A stretch of DNA of 64,000 bases, from NCBI RefSeq assembly GCF_014648595.1, contig NZ_BMRK01000004.1, forward strand, positions 143,717 through 207,716. Reading direction: 5' to 3'. The position numbers and the translations under genes are program-made. Below the pieces are notes generated by a model. That model was not told where the DNA came from. It was given only the letters and a program-made list of their open reading frames with translations, and did no database searches. Below, one piece after another: positions 9,016 through 17,542 of the stretch. The DNA comes from Nocardioides luteus. Lineage in GTDB: Bacteria; Actinomycetota; Actinomycetes; Propionibacteriales; Nocardioidaceae. Every line of letters starts with the position of its first letter. Position 1 is the first letter of the stretch.

Positions 9016-9426
9016 CTACTCGGTGCTCACGCCCGGGCGCACGACGAGAGCGGCCAGCTTGGCCGGCGCCTGGATGCAGTAGGAGTCGGTGAGCAGCTCG
9101 CCGAGCTCGACCCAGTCGGTGGCGTCGTCGAGGATCATCCCGACGACGTTGCCACCCCAGCCACCCTTGAAGTAGGGATGGCCGAGGTGCTCGAAGGCGA
9201 CGACCTCGTCGGGCTCGGCCCGGAACACGATGCGGAAGAGCTGGTCCTCGCCGCCGAAGACGTGCGCGACCGTCGCCTGGCCGACCCGCCAGCGCACGCC
9301 CACCCACGCGTCCTCCTCGAGGCACTTGGGGAAGGCGCCGAGGATCTCCCTCAGTCTCGCCACCATCGCCTCGGGAACCTGCGGACGCTCAGCCATGCCG
9401 CCGATCCTGCCAGGGACCACCGACAT
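9016..9426 (-). CDS. MmcQ/YjbR family protein
   Basis: 136 residues from ATG 9426, or 126 from ATG 9396 (MAERPQVPEAM), which would be a more usual N-terminus. The YjbR-like domain shows GVRWRVGQATVAHVFGG, the HPYFKGGWGG turn, and ELLTDSYCIQAPAKLAALV near the end. The family has a double-wing fold once suggested to bind DNA; its cellular role is not established. It is divergent from the MarR gene and shares its operator region (9440-9460). Confidence 0.75.
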   Translation of the reverse strand: MSVVPGRIGGMAERPQVPEAMVARLREILGAFPKCLEEDAWVGVRWRVGQATVAHVFGGEDQLFRIVFRAEPDEVVAFEHLGHPYFKGGWGGNVVGMILDDATDWVELGELLTDSYCIQAPAKLAALVVRPGVSTE

Positions 9427-9439
9427 CCTAAATTGCTAT

Positions 9440-9460
9440 ACATGTTTATGATCAACATGT
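9440..9460. promoter_or_regulatory. MarR-type operator ACATGTT-N7-AACATGT
   Basis: A perfect 7-bp inverted repeat lies at 9440-9446 and 9454-9460, in the 46-base gap between divergent yjbR-like and marR-like genes. It overlaps a TATACAT -10-like box. Spacing and symmetry fit autoregulation by the MarR protein. Confidence 0.55.
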
Positions 9461-9472
9461 AGCGTTTCCGTC

Positions 9473-9919
9473 ATGAACGAGCCGACGATCGGATACGTCG
9501 TGTGGCGTCTGGCCATGCGTCTGCGGGTGTCGATGGACCGAGCCCTTGCGCCCCTGGGGCTCACCCATGCGCAGTACTCGCTGATCGCCTCCCTCTACGG
9601 CCTCCGCACCTCGCAGGCCCCCACCCAGAAGCAGCTGGCGGACCTCACCGGCCTGGAGCCGATGTACGTCTCCAAGCTCGCCCGGCAGCTCGAGACCAAG
9701 GGCTGGGTCGAGCGTCTGCGCGACAGCCACGACACCCGGGCCGTACGCCTCGCCATCACGTCCGAGGGCACCGCGGTGACCCGCGAGGCGATCGCGGTGA
9801 CCGGCCGGCTGCTCGACCAGGTCACCGCGCCGCTCGGCGGCCGCGGCAGCCGTCGAGCCGCGGAGGCGCAGGCCGCTCTCGAGGCGATGCTGGCCGCTCC
9901 CATCGACACCGACCACTGA
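9473..9919 (+). CDS. MarR family transcriptional regulator
   Basis: 148 residues. The winged helix occupies about 30-100, with PTQKQLADLTGLEPMYVSKLARQLE as recognition region and the wing RDSHDTRAVRLAITSEG, whose DxR is the family hallmark. The flanking helices form the dimer domain. Followed after 19 bases by a second MarR-like gene, so the two probably form an operon. The operator at 9440-9460 suggests autorepression. Effector unknown. Confidence 0.85.
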   Translation: MNEPTIGYVVWRLAMRLRVSMDRALAPLGLTHAQYSLIASLYGLRTSQAPTQKQLADLTGLEPMYVSKLARQLETKGWVERLRDSHDTRAVRLAITSEGTAVTREAIAVTGRLLDQVTAPLGGRGSRRAAEAQAALEAMLAAPIDTDH

Positions 9920-9938
9920 CACACACAGGAGCACGACC

Positions 9939-10364
9939 ATGACCACCACCCCGACTCCCCCGCTGACCGGCGCCACTCTGGGCGTCGCCTACTTCGCCGT
10001 CCGCAAGAATCTCCTCGACATCCTCGACGACTACGACCTGACCTTCGAGCAGTCGCTCCTCCTCAACTACCTGAGCAGGGGCGACGCACCCCGAGCCGAC
10101 CTCGTCGCCTCGACCGCCTTCAACCTCAAGGTCCCCGAGGCCGAGGTCGTGCAGCACCTCGACACCGCGATCGCCCGCGGCCTGGTCGCCGACGGCCTCA
10201 CCCTGACCGAGGAGGGCGTCCGTGTGCAGGCGCAGATCACCGAGCGCACCCAGCCGCTGACCAGGAGAGTCTTCGCCGACATCCCGGCCGAGGACCTCGC
10301 CACGACCGCACGGGTCCTGACCACTCTCACCGACCGGGCCAACGCCGTGAGGGCCGCCTCCTAA
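9939..10364 (+). CDS. MarR-like winged-helix protein
   Basis: 141 residues. It has MarR-like length and secondary structure (TFEQSLLLNYLSRGDAPRADLV, then PEAEVVQHLDTAIARGLV and LTLTEEGVRVQAQI) but a degenerate wing, so it may be a partner or antagonist of the preceding MarR protein. SD-like AGGAG lies at 9927-9931. It is 9 bases upstream of the FAD oxidoreductase gene, and the three genes look like one operon. Confidence 0.7.
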   Translation: MTTTPTPPLTGATLGVAYFAVRKNLLDILDDYDLTFEQSLLLNYLSRGDAPRADLVASTAFNLKVPEAEVVQHLDTAIARGLVADGLTLTEEGVRVQAQITERTQPLTRRVFADIPAEDLATTARVLTTLTDRANAVRAAS

Positions 10365-10373
10365 GATCGGGGC

Positions 10374-11951
10374 ATGTCACAGGAGCAGTACGACGTAGTG
10401 GTGGCCGGCGGCGGTCACAACGGCCTCACCGCCGCGGCCTATCTGAGCAGGGCCGGCCTCAGCGTCCTGGTGCTGGAGCGCCTCGACCACGTGGGCGGCG
10501 CGGCCATCTCGGCGCAGGCCTTCGACGGCTTCCCGACCCGCCTCTCGCGCTACTCCTACCTGGTCTCGCTGCTCCCCGAGCAGATCCGCTCGGACCTCGG
10601 GCTCGACATCGAGCTCGCGACCCGGCAGACCGCCTCGTACTCGCCCTTCCAGGACGGTTCCCGAGCCACCGGCCTGCTCGTGGAGACGCCCGAGGGCGAG
10701 GCCACCGCGGCCAGCTTCCGTGCGGTGACGGGTTCGGACGAGGAGTACGCCGCGTGGCAGTCCTTCTACGACGAGGTCGGCGAGCTCGCCCGCGTCGTCG
10801 CACCGACCCTGACCTCCCCGCTCCCGACCACCGGCGCGCTCCGGTCGCAGGTGGCCGAGCCGATCTGGCGCGACATCGTCGAGCGGCCGCTGGGCGAGGC
10901 GATCGAGCGCCGCTTCGGCAACGATCTCGTCCGTGGCGTCGTGGCCACCGACGCCCTGATCGGCACCTTCGCCAGCCTCGGCGAGGAGAGCCTGATCCAG
11001 AACCGCTGCTTCCTCTACCACCTGATCGGCAACGGCACCGGCGAGTGGCGGGTCCCGGTCGGCGGCATGGGGGCGGTCACCGGTGCGATCGCGAAGGCGG
11101 CCGAGGCCGGCGGCGCACAGGTACGCCCCAGCGCGACCGTCACCTCGATCCGCGGCGGCGACGTCGGCGAGGGCGCCGAGGTCACCTGGACCGACGGCGA
11201 CGGCAGCCACACCGTGGCGGCCGACTTCGTGCTCTCCGGCCTGGCGCCGTACGTCCTCGACGGGCTCCTCGGCCGCACACCGGCGGCCGCGGTGAAGCCG
11301 GTCGGTGCGCAGCTCAAGATCAACATGCTCCTGCAGCGACTCCCCCGGCTGCGCGCCGGCGAGGACCCGGAGGTCGCCTTCGCCGGCACCCTCCACCTCG
11401 GCGAGTCCTACTCCGAGATCGAGAAGGCGTACGCCGAGGCCGCCGCCGGCTCGGTGCCGACCGAGATGCCCGGCGAGGTCTACTGCCACTCGCTCACTGA
11501 CCCCTCGATCCTCGGTGACGTCCCGCCCGGCACCCAGACGCTGACCTACTTCGGTCTGCACGCCCCGGCCACCCTCTTCGACGACCCGGCCACGCGCGAG
11601 GAACGGAAGGCGCAGGCCGTCGAGCGCGCCATCGCCTCGCTCGACCGCCACCTGCTCGACCCGATCTCCTCCGTCGTCGCGCGGACCCCGGACGGCCAGC
11701 CCTGCATCGAGGCCAAGATCCCGCAGGAGATCGAGGCCGACCTGGCCATGCCCGGTGGCCACATCTTCCACGGCGACCTGGCCTGGCCCTGGGCCCCCGA
11801 CGACGCCGACCTGTCCACCCCCGCCGCCCGTTGGGGCGTCGCCACCGACACCGGCACCGTCCTCCTGTGCGGCTCCGGGGCCCGCCGCGGCGGCGCCGTC
11901 TCCGGCCTCGGCGGCCACAACGCCGCCCAGGCGATCCTGGAGCTGCGCTGA
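10374..11951 (+). CDS. FAD-dependent oxidoreductase, phytoene-desaturase/PYROXD2-like
   Basis: 525 residues. The N-terminal Rossmann motif (VVVAGGGHNGLTAAAYLSRAG, residues about 8-28) is followed by VLERLDHVGGAA and, at the C-terminus, a second FAD-contact stretch LCGSGARRGGAVSGLGGHNAA. This pattern is that of the carotenoid-desaturase-like NAD(P)/FAD amine oxidase superfamily, closest in style to PYROXD2. Its substrate is unknown; no carotenoid genes are nearby. It begins 9 bases after the MarR-like gene and ends shortly before tRNA-Lys. Confidence 0.85.
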   Translation: MSQEQYDVVVAGGGHNGLTAAAYLSRAGLSVLVLERLDHVGGAAISAQAFDGFPTRLSRYSYLVSLLPEQIRSDLGLDIELATRQTASYSPFQDGSRATGLLVETPEGEATAASFRAVTGSDEEYAAWQSFYDEVGELARVVAPTLTSPLPTTGALRSQVAEPIWRDIVERPLGEAIERRFGNDLVRGVVATDALIGTFASLGEESLIQNRCFLYHLIGNGTGEWRVPVGGMGAVTGAIAKAAEAGGAQVRPSATVTSIRGGDVGEGAEVTWTDGDGSHTVAADFVLSGLAPYVLDGLLGRTPAAAVKPVGAQLKINMLLQRLPRLRAGEDPEVAFAGTLHLGESYSEIEKAYAEAAAGSVPTEMPGEVYCHSLTDPSILGDVPPGTQTLTYFGLHAPATLFDDPATREERKAQAVERAIASLDRHLLDPISSVVARTPDGQPCIEAKIPQEIEADLAMPGGHIFHGDLAWPWAPDDADLSTPAARWGVATDTGTVLLCGSGARRGGAVSGLGGHNAAQAILELR

Positions 11952-12033
11952 CCACCACCTCGATTTGGGGCGCATCCGAGCCCGCTGCTAATGTTCTTCT
12001 CGTCGCAGAGCGCGTCTGACGCGCGAAGGACAT

Positions 12034-12111
<78 letters not shown>

Positions 12112-12116
12112 GATTC

Positions 12117-12148
12117 GGGCCCTGACCTGGGGAAACAGGTCAGGGCCC
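12117..12148 (+). terminator. Intrinsic terminator after tRNA-Lys, carried by the element
   Basis: GGGCCCTGACCTG (12117-12129) and CAGGTCAGGGCCC (12136-12148) form a 13-bp stem with a 6-base loop, followed a few bases later by GTTTT. It starts 6 bases after attL and so belongs to the element. It would end tRNA-Lys transcription and also shield the converging integrase gene. Confidence 0.8.
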
Positions 12149-12204
12149 GAAGGTCGTTTTACCCGTCGAAAATAGCCGCTTAGGAGGAATTCGAGGATGA
12201 ATGG

Positions 12205-13410
12205 CTACGCAGCGCCATCCCTTTCGCCTTCGTTAGCGGTGTCCTGCCGCTCCTCGTTCGCGTCCCTCGGGCCGTCCGGGTTGAGCGCTTCGAGCGCGTC
12301 GAGGTTCCCTGCGTTCTTGGCCTTGCGACCTAGGTAAACGTCCTGCGTCATCGACACCCGCGAGTGCCCCAACTGGTCAGCGATCGCGCGGGCACTCCGG
12401 CCGCCTTCATCCAGCACCGTCGCGACCGTCTTTCGGTAGGTGTGCGTCGTCAGCCACTCGAAGTCGGTGCCCTCCCGCACCTGCCGAATTGAGCGCTGCA
12501 CGGCGTTGCGGTCGCGCCAGGTGCCCGCGCCACTCGGGAACACTGGACTGTCATCGGCTCGGCGGCGCTCGTGTCGCTCCTTGAGCATCGTTATGCACCA
12601 CGACGGCAGAAACAGCGGCCGCTCCGATGTCTCCGACTTCACCTTCGTGGCCATCAGCCCTTTCCCCTTGACGCGAATGATCGTCCGCTCGACGCGGACC
12701 AAACCCTTGACCAGGTCGACGTCAGCCCAGGTAACCCCGACCGCCTCACCGACCCGCAGACCGGTAGCGAGCATGAAGCGTGCCAACTGCGGAAGGTCCT
12801 GGCGGCAGGCGTATTCGCTAGCGTCGAGAGCATCGATCCACTTGCGCAGCTCCTCTACGTCGAGGGCCCGCGCCTTCTTCGTCTTCGCGGTGATTGGCGT
12901 CAGCTCGCGCATCGGGTTGTACGTCATGCCTCCCTGCCGAACGGCCCAACCGCAGGTGTTCGACACCACGGTCTTGCAGACTTTCGCGGTGGACGGGCCC
13001 TTGTCCTTGAGCACGCCCTGCACGAACCGGTCGAGCAGCGGCGTACGCAGCTCCCCGAGTCGAAGATCTCCGATCGCGGGCAGGACCACACGCTCCGCTT
13101 CTCCCGTGTAGAGGTCGAGGGAAGACTGCGACCGCTCCCCCGCCTCGACCTGGTCGGCAAACGTGGCGAGCCAACCCGCGTACGCCTCCCGGAAGCGCGT
13201 CGCCTTCGTGATGTCGAGCCCAGCGCCCTCCTCCAGGATTTCGCGCACCGCATCGAGCGCACGGCGTACGGATTCGGCCTTCGTCTTGCCACTTCGCCGC
13301 ACGCGGTGGGCCTTACCGGACCAGTCCCGATAATTGATGTAGGTCACGTACCGGCGACCTTCGGCAATGGTCGTCGGCTTGCCGTGCTCCCCCAGCCCGA
13401 GCGGGTTCAC
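12205..13410 (-). CDS. int: Tyrosine site-specific integrase of the element
   Basis: Catalyses recombination between attP and the tRNA-Lys attB. 401 residues from GTG 13410. An AP2-like arm-binding N-terminus and SAM-like core domain (about 70-165) precede the catalytic domain. The catalytic residues visible are R219 (ATGLRVGEA), H323 and R326 (HTYRK), H349 (LGHSR) and nucleophile Y359 (QDVYLG), a complete set. The start overlaps the excisionase stop by 4 bases (GTGA), so the two are coupled. The 3' end points at attL, 94 bases away. The acidic C-tail (DANEERQDTANEGERD) is unusual but not disruptive. Confidence 0.93.
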   Translation of the reverse strand: MNPLGLGEHGKPTTIAEGRRYVTYINYRDWSGKAHRVRRSGKTKAESVRRALDAVREILEEGAGLDITKATRFREAYAGWLATFADQVEAGERSQSSLDLYTGEAERVVLPAIGDLRLGELRTPLLDRFVQGVLKDKGPSTAKVCKTVVSNTCGWAVRQGGMTYNPMRELTPITAKTKKARALDVEELRKWIDALDASEYACRQDLPQLARFMLATGLRVGEAVGVTWADVDLVKGLVRVERTIIRVKGKGLMATKVKSETSERPLFLPSWCITMLKERHERRRADDSPVFPSGAGTWRDRNAVQRSIRQVREGTDFEWLTTHTYRKTVATVLDEGGRSARAIADQLGHSRVSMTQDVYLGRKAKNAGNLDALEALNPDGPRDANEERQDTANEGERDGAA

Positions 13411-13655
13411 GCGACCACCTCCGTAGGAAGCGCGGCCGCCCACGCCCGGACGTCCTCCGGGCGATACCGAAGTCGCTTGCCGATCCGTCGTCCTGGAGGG
13501 CCGGTGCCAGCACCGCGCCATGCGTAGATCGTGTGCACAGGGATGCCTAGGTAGGTGCTCACGTCCTGCACCGACCACAGCGGCTCCACCTCAGCAATCG
13601 CGCTCATAATTCCACCTTCCGTCGCAGTCTTGCGGCTGTCGTTGCGCTTCGTCAT
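13407..13655 (-). CDS. xis: Excisionase-like helix-turn-helix protein
   Basis: 82 residues with a MerR/excisionase-type HTH, WSVQDVSTYLGIPVHTIYAWR, followed by the basic wing GRRIGKRLRYRPEDVRAW. It probably bends attachment-site DNA to favour excision. It sits between the DUF3631 gene (ATGA overlap at 13652-13655) and the integrase (GTGA overlap), so translation of the three is probably coupled. A start at an internal ATG (residue 17) would leave only the HTH; both are possible. Confidence 0.85.
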   Translation of the reverse strand: MTKRNDSRKTATEGGIMSAIAEVEPLWSVQDVSTYLGIPVHTIYAWRGAGTGPPGRRIGKRLRYRPEDVRAWAAALPTEVVA

Positions 13656-15145
13656 CGGCTGGTCTCCTCGCAGGTCGGGTGAAGGTGGGTGCCGTCGTCT
13701 ACGGCCAGAGGCTGACGGCAGGCACGGCAGGTCAGAGGGAGGGGAGCCGTCCCAGCCGTCCCAGCCGTCCCAACGGGGTGTTGTGCCTGGTCAGGCGCGG
13801 TTTCTGGGTGGGACGGATGTGGGACGGCTGGGACGGGTTGCGTTTGGGTGGGACGGCTCTGGGACGGCTGGATTTCGCGACCCGTCCCACTCGAAAACAG
13901 GTCCTGATCTGCGGATACGTTGGTTTGGGACGGCTGGGACGGCTGGGACGGGTTGGGGTCCTCGGGAGGGCAGTAGCGGGCCCAGGCATCGGCGAAGTCG
14001 GCGCGGCGGTAGCCCTTGGCCTGACGGTCCTTGCCGAGGCGGAGGTTCGCGGAGGTGATGTCGAAGTCGCGCAGCAATGCGCCGAGTCGCACCGGGGTCA
14101 GGCCGGTGTTGCCGTAGGTGGCCCAGGGGGCTTCGGGGTCTTCCTTGAGGTGGTCGAGCAGGTCGGTGGTGGCCAGCATCTCGGAGGTGCCGAACGCGGT
14201 GCGGCAGTCGGTGAGCAGGCGGGCTTGGATGCTGACCTGCACGTTGGCGTCGCGGGTCTCGGTCAGGCTGGTGCAGGCGGCTCGGGCGAGGTCGGGCCAG
14301 GCACCTCCGGCGAGGTCCGCAACGGCTAGGAGGGGCTCCCAGGTATCGGCGGCGCGGTCCTCGACCGGCATCTCGGGCATGGCGGAACCGAGGTGGTCCA
14401 GGTGGGCCCTGACCCACTGGTTCAGCCGTTGGCGCAGGTTGTCCAGGGCTGGACCATCACGGCGAGTCCGGTACGGCGCAACGGACTCACCAGGGGCGCG
14501 GCGACGCATCCGGATCACCACGGCCCGGTCCTCGATGGTGTCCGGCATGGCACCGATACCAGCCAGGGCGGCCATGGCGAACGTCTGGATCTTCTCGACG
14601 CTGGAGTTGGCGGCGTTGTAGCGCAGGGCGGGCCGGTTGCGCTGGTGGCCAGCGTTGAGCAGGCCGCGCAGGTCTTCGTTGTCGCCAGCCTTAGGCCCGA
14701 AGACGGTGTCGGCCTCATCGAGCAGGATCGTGGGTGGGTTCTTTCGCTTCATCCCGATCGAGCGGTACACCGCGCTCGGGGAGGCGTTGACGGTGAGCAG
14801 CGGGTCATGGCACATCGCCTCGACCAGGTCGAGCAGCCGGGACTTGCCGCACCGCTTCTCGGGAGCGCGGATGACGAGGCGGGCGGCGTGGGCCCAGGCG
14901 GGTACGGCGTGGGTGGCGGCGATCCAGAGCACGACTCCGGTGGCGGCGTGCTCGTCGGGCAGGATGACGTAGCGGGCGAGGGCTTCGCGGACCTCGTTGA
15001 GAAGCAGCTCTCCGGCGTCGGGTGTGAAGTCGGCCGGGGTGCGTGCGGCGCTGCCGTCGTTCTGGTCCTGGTCGGTATGGATCTCGGCGTCCATGCTGGT
15101 CTCCTCTGGGTCGGGTGCGGGCTGGTCTGGTTGTCCGGTGCTCAT
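13652..15145 (-). CDS. DUF3631 replication-associated ATPase
   Basis: 497 residues. The P-loop-like APEKRCGKSRLL (K101) and Walker-B ILLDEAD (140-146) mark the DUF3631 helicase-like domain that partners primase-polymerases in AICEs and actinobacterial plasmids. Near residue 360-400 a winged-helix-like segment ends KGYRRADFADAWARYCPP. The tail is low-complexity with PSQ and GTA triplets, because the DNA there is built of TGGGACGG octamers (13747-13951). The last 25 residues hold CRACRQPL...HPTC, a possible zinc site. It overlaps the primase-polymerase stop by 4 bases. Probable role: unwinding or origin recognition during element replication. Confidence 0.85.
   Translation of the reverse strand: MSTGQPDQPAPDPEETSMDAEIHTDQDQNDGSAARTPADFTPDAGELLLNEVREALARYVILPDEHAATGVVLWIAATHAVPAWAHAARLVIRAPEKRCGKSRLLDLVEAMCHDPLLTVNASPSAVYRSIGMKRKNPPTILLDEADTVFGPKAGDNEDLRGLLNAGHQRNRPALRYNAANSSVEKIQTFAMAALAGIGAMPDTIEDRAVVIRMRRRAPGESVAPYRTRRDGPALDNLRQRLNQWVRAHLDHLGSAMPEMPVEDRAADTWEPLLAVADLAGGAWPDLARAACTSLTETRDANVQVSIQARLLTDCRTAFGTSEMLATTDLLDHLKEDPEAPWATYGNTGLTPVRLGALLRDFDITSANLRLGKDRQAKGYRRADFADAWARYCPPEDPNPSQPSQPSQTNVSADQDLFSSGTGREIQPSQSRPTQTQPVPAVPHPSHPETAPDQAQHPVGTAGTAGTAPLPLTCRACRQPLAVDDGTHLHPTCEETSR
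13747..13951. repeat. Array of 12 TGGGACGG/CCGTCCCA octamers within the DUF3631 gene
   Basis: CCGTCCCA is at 13747, 13756, 13765 and 13882; TGGGACGG is at 13809, 13820, 13829, 13849, 13860, 13926, 13935 and 13944. Close copies are 9 bases apart. In the gene's reading direction one orientation encodes PSQ triplets and the other GTA triplets, so the DNA word is conserved while the protein sequence is not. Candidate origin iterons or translocase recognition sites. Confidence 0.8.
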
Positions 15146-16158
15146 GCGGCGCTCCGGGTGGCGGCGCGGCGGAAGCCGGACAGGATCGTGCTTTCGGCCT
15201 CGTAGGGCGTGTAGGCCCTGGCGGCGATGTGGCCAGCGGCGGCGGCCATGAGCCGATCGACGGCGGCGTGCTCGGTGATCAGGCCGCGCGCGACCAACTT
15301 GCCGACAGTGGCGGCCGCGACGTAGAGCGCGGCGTTTCGGCCACCCTTGGTCGCGTCCAGAAGGCCCGCGACGCGGCGCTCTCGGTCGCCGTGGATCGCG
15401 ATGTCGAAGACCCTGTCGACGTACGCGCTTTGGTCCCTGACGGGTTCACCAGAGCCCGCCGTCCGGTTCCGTCGGGCCGGGCGCCCAGAACCGTCCGGAG
15501 AGCGGTCCTGAGAGGCACGGGCGGCGGGCTGGTGGTCGCGGGTGAGTAGGTCGAGCAGGAACATCGGCAGCTCGGCCGGCGGACGGTCGTTCACTACGGT
15601 GTAGGCGCTCGCGCCGATGGTGGTCGGCGGGGCCGCGACGTAGCCGCCGTGGGCGCGGGTGTCGATCAGCCAGCCGATCTTTCCGGCGGTGTTGCCGAAC
15701 GCTCGTCCACCGGCCGGGGCGGCGTAGTAGAGGTGGGCGCCACCCGAGGGCGTGCGCACGGTGTAGGTGGGGTTGATGGTGCCGCCGCGGACTCCGGCGA
15801 GGTGGTCGAGCACGTCCTCGCCGGTGGTGATCTCGAAGCGGTGCCAGGGCTCGGGGATCTCGGATCCGGGCTTGTGGGTGTCGAGGTCGACCACGACCAG
15901 CCGGGAGGGTCCGCAGGCGATCCCGATCCCGGAGGCGGGGTTGCTGGACCAGGCGCGGGTGATCCAGTCCGTCCGGTCGGTGGCGCGTTGCTCCCATCCG
16001 GCGTGACCGGTGCGGCACCAGGGGTCTGTCTGGTCGCAGTCGGCGGCGCGGTGGTTGGGGGTGGCGGGCCGCTTGGAGCCGGGCAGGAGGGGGAAGACTC
16101 GCCAGCCACGGGCGGCGTAGTCCAGAGCGGTTGTCAGGGTGTCAGGCTGCTGCGTCAT
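15142..16158 (-). CDS. Bifunctional DNA primase/polymerase (Prim-Pol)
   Basis: 338 residues of the archaeo-eukaryotic primase superfamily. It opens with ALDYAARGWRVFPLLPGSKRP, the standard Prim-Pol N-terminus, then catalytic acidic residues in VVVDLDTH (D91, D93) and the TPSGGAHLYY strand with the nucleotide-binding histidine. It would prime and copy element DNA after excision, working with the DUF3631 ATPase encoded next (4-base overlap). The C-terminal third (AAVDRLMAAAAGHIAAR...) is helical. Its start lies 17 bases inside the preceding small gene. Confidence 0.9.
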   Translation of the reverse strand: MTQQPDTLTTALDYAARGWRVFPLLPGSKRPATPNHRAADCDQTDPWCRTGHAGWEQRATDRTDWITRAWSSNPASGIGIACGPSRLVVVDLDTHKPGSEIPEPWHRFEITTGEDVLDHLAGVRGGTINPTYTVRTPSGGAHLYYAAPAGGRAFGNTAGKIGWLIDTRAHGGYVAAPPTTIGASAYTVVNDRPPAELPMFLLDLLTRDHQPAARASQDRSPDGSGRPARRNRTAGSGEPVRDQSAYVDRVFDIAIHGDRERRVAGLLDATKGGRNAALYVAAATVGKLVARGLITEHAAVDRLMAAAAGHIAARAYTPYEAESTILSGFRRAATRSAA

Positions 16159-16435
16159 CGGCCTGTCCTTCCTCGGTGTCGTGCTCGGCGGTCTCGTCTC
16201 CGGGATCGACGTGGCGGTCGGGTCTGGCGAGGGCGACCATGAAGCCCTTCAATGTCGGGCGCGGGTGGGTGGCGGCGTACTCCTCGAGTTCGGTCTCGTA
16301 GCCCAGGGATTCGGCCTCCGCGTCAAGCTCCCAGGCATGGGTGGCGTTGTAGAACTCGCTGGTGATCAGGTCGCGCCACCAATGGCGGCGACGCTGCACG
16401 TAGCGGCGACGGGTACGGCGGGTACGGCGACTCAT
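16142..16435 (-). CDS. Small hypothetical protein of the transfer-replication operon
   Basis: 97 residues, very basic at the N-terminus (RRTRRTRRRYVQRRRHWWR) and acidic at the C-terminus. No recognised domain. Tight packing supports expression: the start overlaps the upstream stop by one base and the 3' end overlaps the primase-polymerase start by 17. The basic head could contact DNA; this is inference. Confidence 0.6.
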   Translation of the reverse strand: MSRRTRRTRRRYVQRRRHWWRDLITSEFYNATHAWELDAEAESLGYETELEEYAATHPRPTLKGFMVALARPDRHVDPGDETAEHDTEEGQADDAAA

Positions 16436-17454
16436 CAGGCACCAGCGGCCTTGCTATTGGTCCAGCGCTGGACTGTTCGCTCGGAGACCTTCAGGAGGCC
16501 AGCGACCTCGGGCACGGGCAGCCCGGCAGAGCGCATTTCGACGGCGGCGCACGCGGAGTGCACCTGGTCGTCGTCATCGCTCAGTGCCTCATCGCAGATG
16601 ACGCACAGGCCGGTGCGGTCCTGATCGTTGTCGTCCTCGTCGTCCGTCGTGTCGGGGATGACAGTCAGGGCGGGCATGGGGGTGACAGAGGCGGTGTGAG
16701 CGGCGATCTCGTGGGGCTGGTCGGTGGGGTCGGTGTCACCCTCGATGTCAGGGGCTGTGTCAGGGCCGTTGACGGGGTCGGTAACGGGCTGACGACCGAC
16801 CAGCTCGCGGTAGGCGACGGCTCCGGCGGCGTGCCTCTCAGCCGAGGCGGTGAGGCGCTTGGCGGCCTTATTCTCGGCACGCTCAACGGTCACCTTGATC
16901 TCGGCCAGGGCGTGAGTGCGGGCGGCGAGCCGGGCCGACTCGCCGTAGCCAGTGATGGTCTCCATGTGGGCGGCGTGACGGGCCTCGATCACGGCCAGGG
17001 CGCGCTGGTCGCGGATCTCGGCGCTACGGGCCCGGATGATGGAGGCCGTCTCCGGGGAGACGGTCACCTGGTCGCGGATGCCGTCAGCGATCAGCAGCAG
17101 CGCGGCAAGGGCCGGGATCGCGGACCAGGGGCCCATGTGCCCAACGGCGGCCAGCAGGACCGTGGAGACGGCCACAGCGAGCGCCGTGGCGGCTCCGAAG
17201 CCGTAGGCGGCGGCGCGCTGGCCGGACTTGTAGGCGTGGATGGTGGTGTGGCCCAGGGCAGCCCATACGACGTCGGCGGCCAGGGCGACGGCCACGCCCA
17301 CAGCGGGAGCGGCGGAACCAGCAGCGGGGATCATCGCGGCGACCTGCGGGGCAATGGTCACGGCGACCTGGATGAGCCCGACGCCGGTCAGGCCGTAGCC
17401 GACAGCAGCGAGGCCAGAGAGGCGGGCGGAGCGGGGAGCGGAAGCGGTGTTCAT
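16435..17454 (-). CDS. SpdB-like (DUF2637-type) membrane protein with C-terminal HTH
   Basis: 339 residues. The first 140 or so hold about four hydrophobic segments (e.g. LALAVAVSTVLLAAVGHMG). A charged, probably coiled helical region follows (about 150-220, rich in RAENKAAKRLTASAERHA). A CVICDE...HSAC pair could bind zinc. The C-terminus reads as a helix-turn-helix (VPEVAGLLKVSERTVQRW). Membrane proteins of this type next to traB act in intramycelial plasmid spreading (Spd proteins) in Streptomyces. The HTH tail could tether DNA to the membrane; that part is inference. Confidence 0.7.
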   Translation of the reverse strand: MNTASAPRSARLSGLAAVGYGLTGVGLIQVAVTIAPQVAAMIPAAGSAAPAVGVAVALAADVVWAALGHTTIHAYKSGQRAAAYGFGAATALAVAVSTVLLAAVGHMGPWSAIPALAALLLIADGIRDQVTVSPETASIIRARSAEIRDQRALAVIEARHAAHMETITGYGESARLAARTHALAEIKVTVERAENKAAKRLTASAERHAAGAVAYRELVGRQPVTDPVNGPDTAPDIEGDTDPTDQPHEIAAHTASVTPMPALTVIPDTTDDEDDNDQDRTGLCVICDEALSDDDDQVHSACAAVEMRSAGLPVPEVAGLLKVSERTVQRWTNSKAAGA

Positions 17455-17542
17455 GACTTAATTCCTGTTCTGATCAGGTGTTTTAGGCATGGGCTGGGTA
17501 GGGACCTGAGCCGTTGGGGCTCGTGCGAGGGGTGGGAGGCGG

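Noticed and set aside
13747-13951. CRISPR-like array
   Set aside because: Units are 8 bases, in both orientations, inside a coding frame, with no spacers of constant length and no cas genes.
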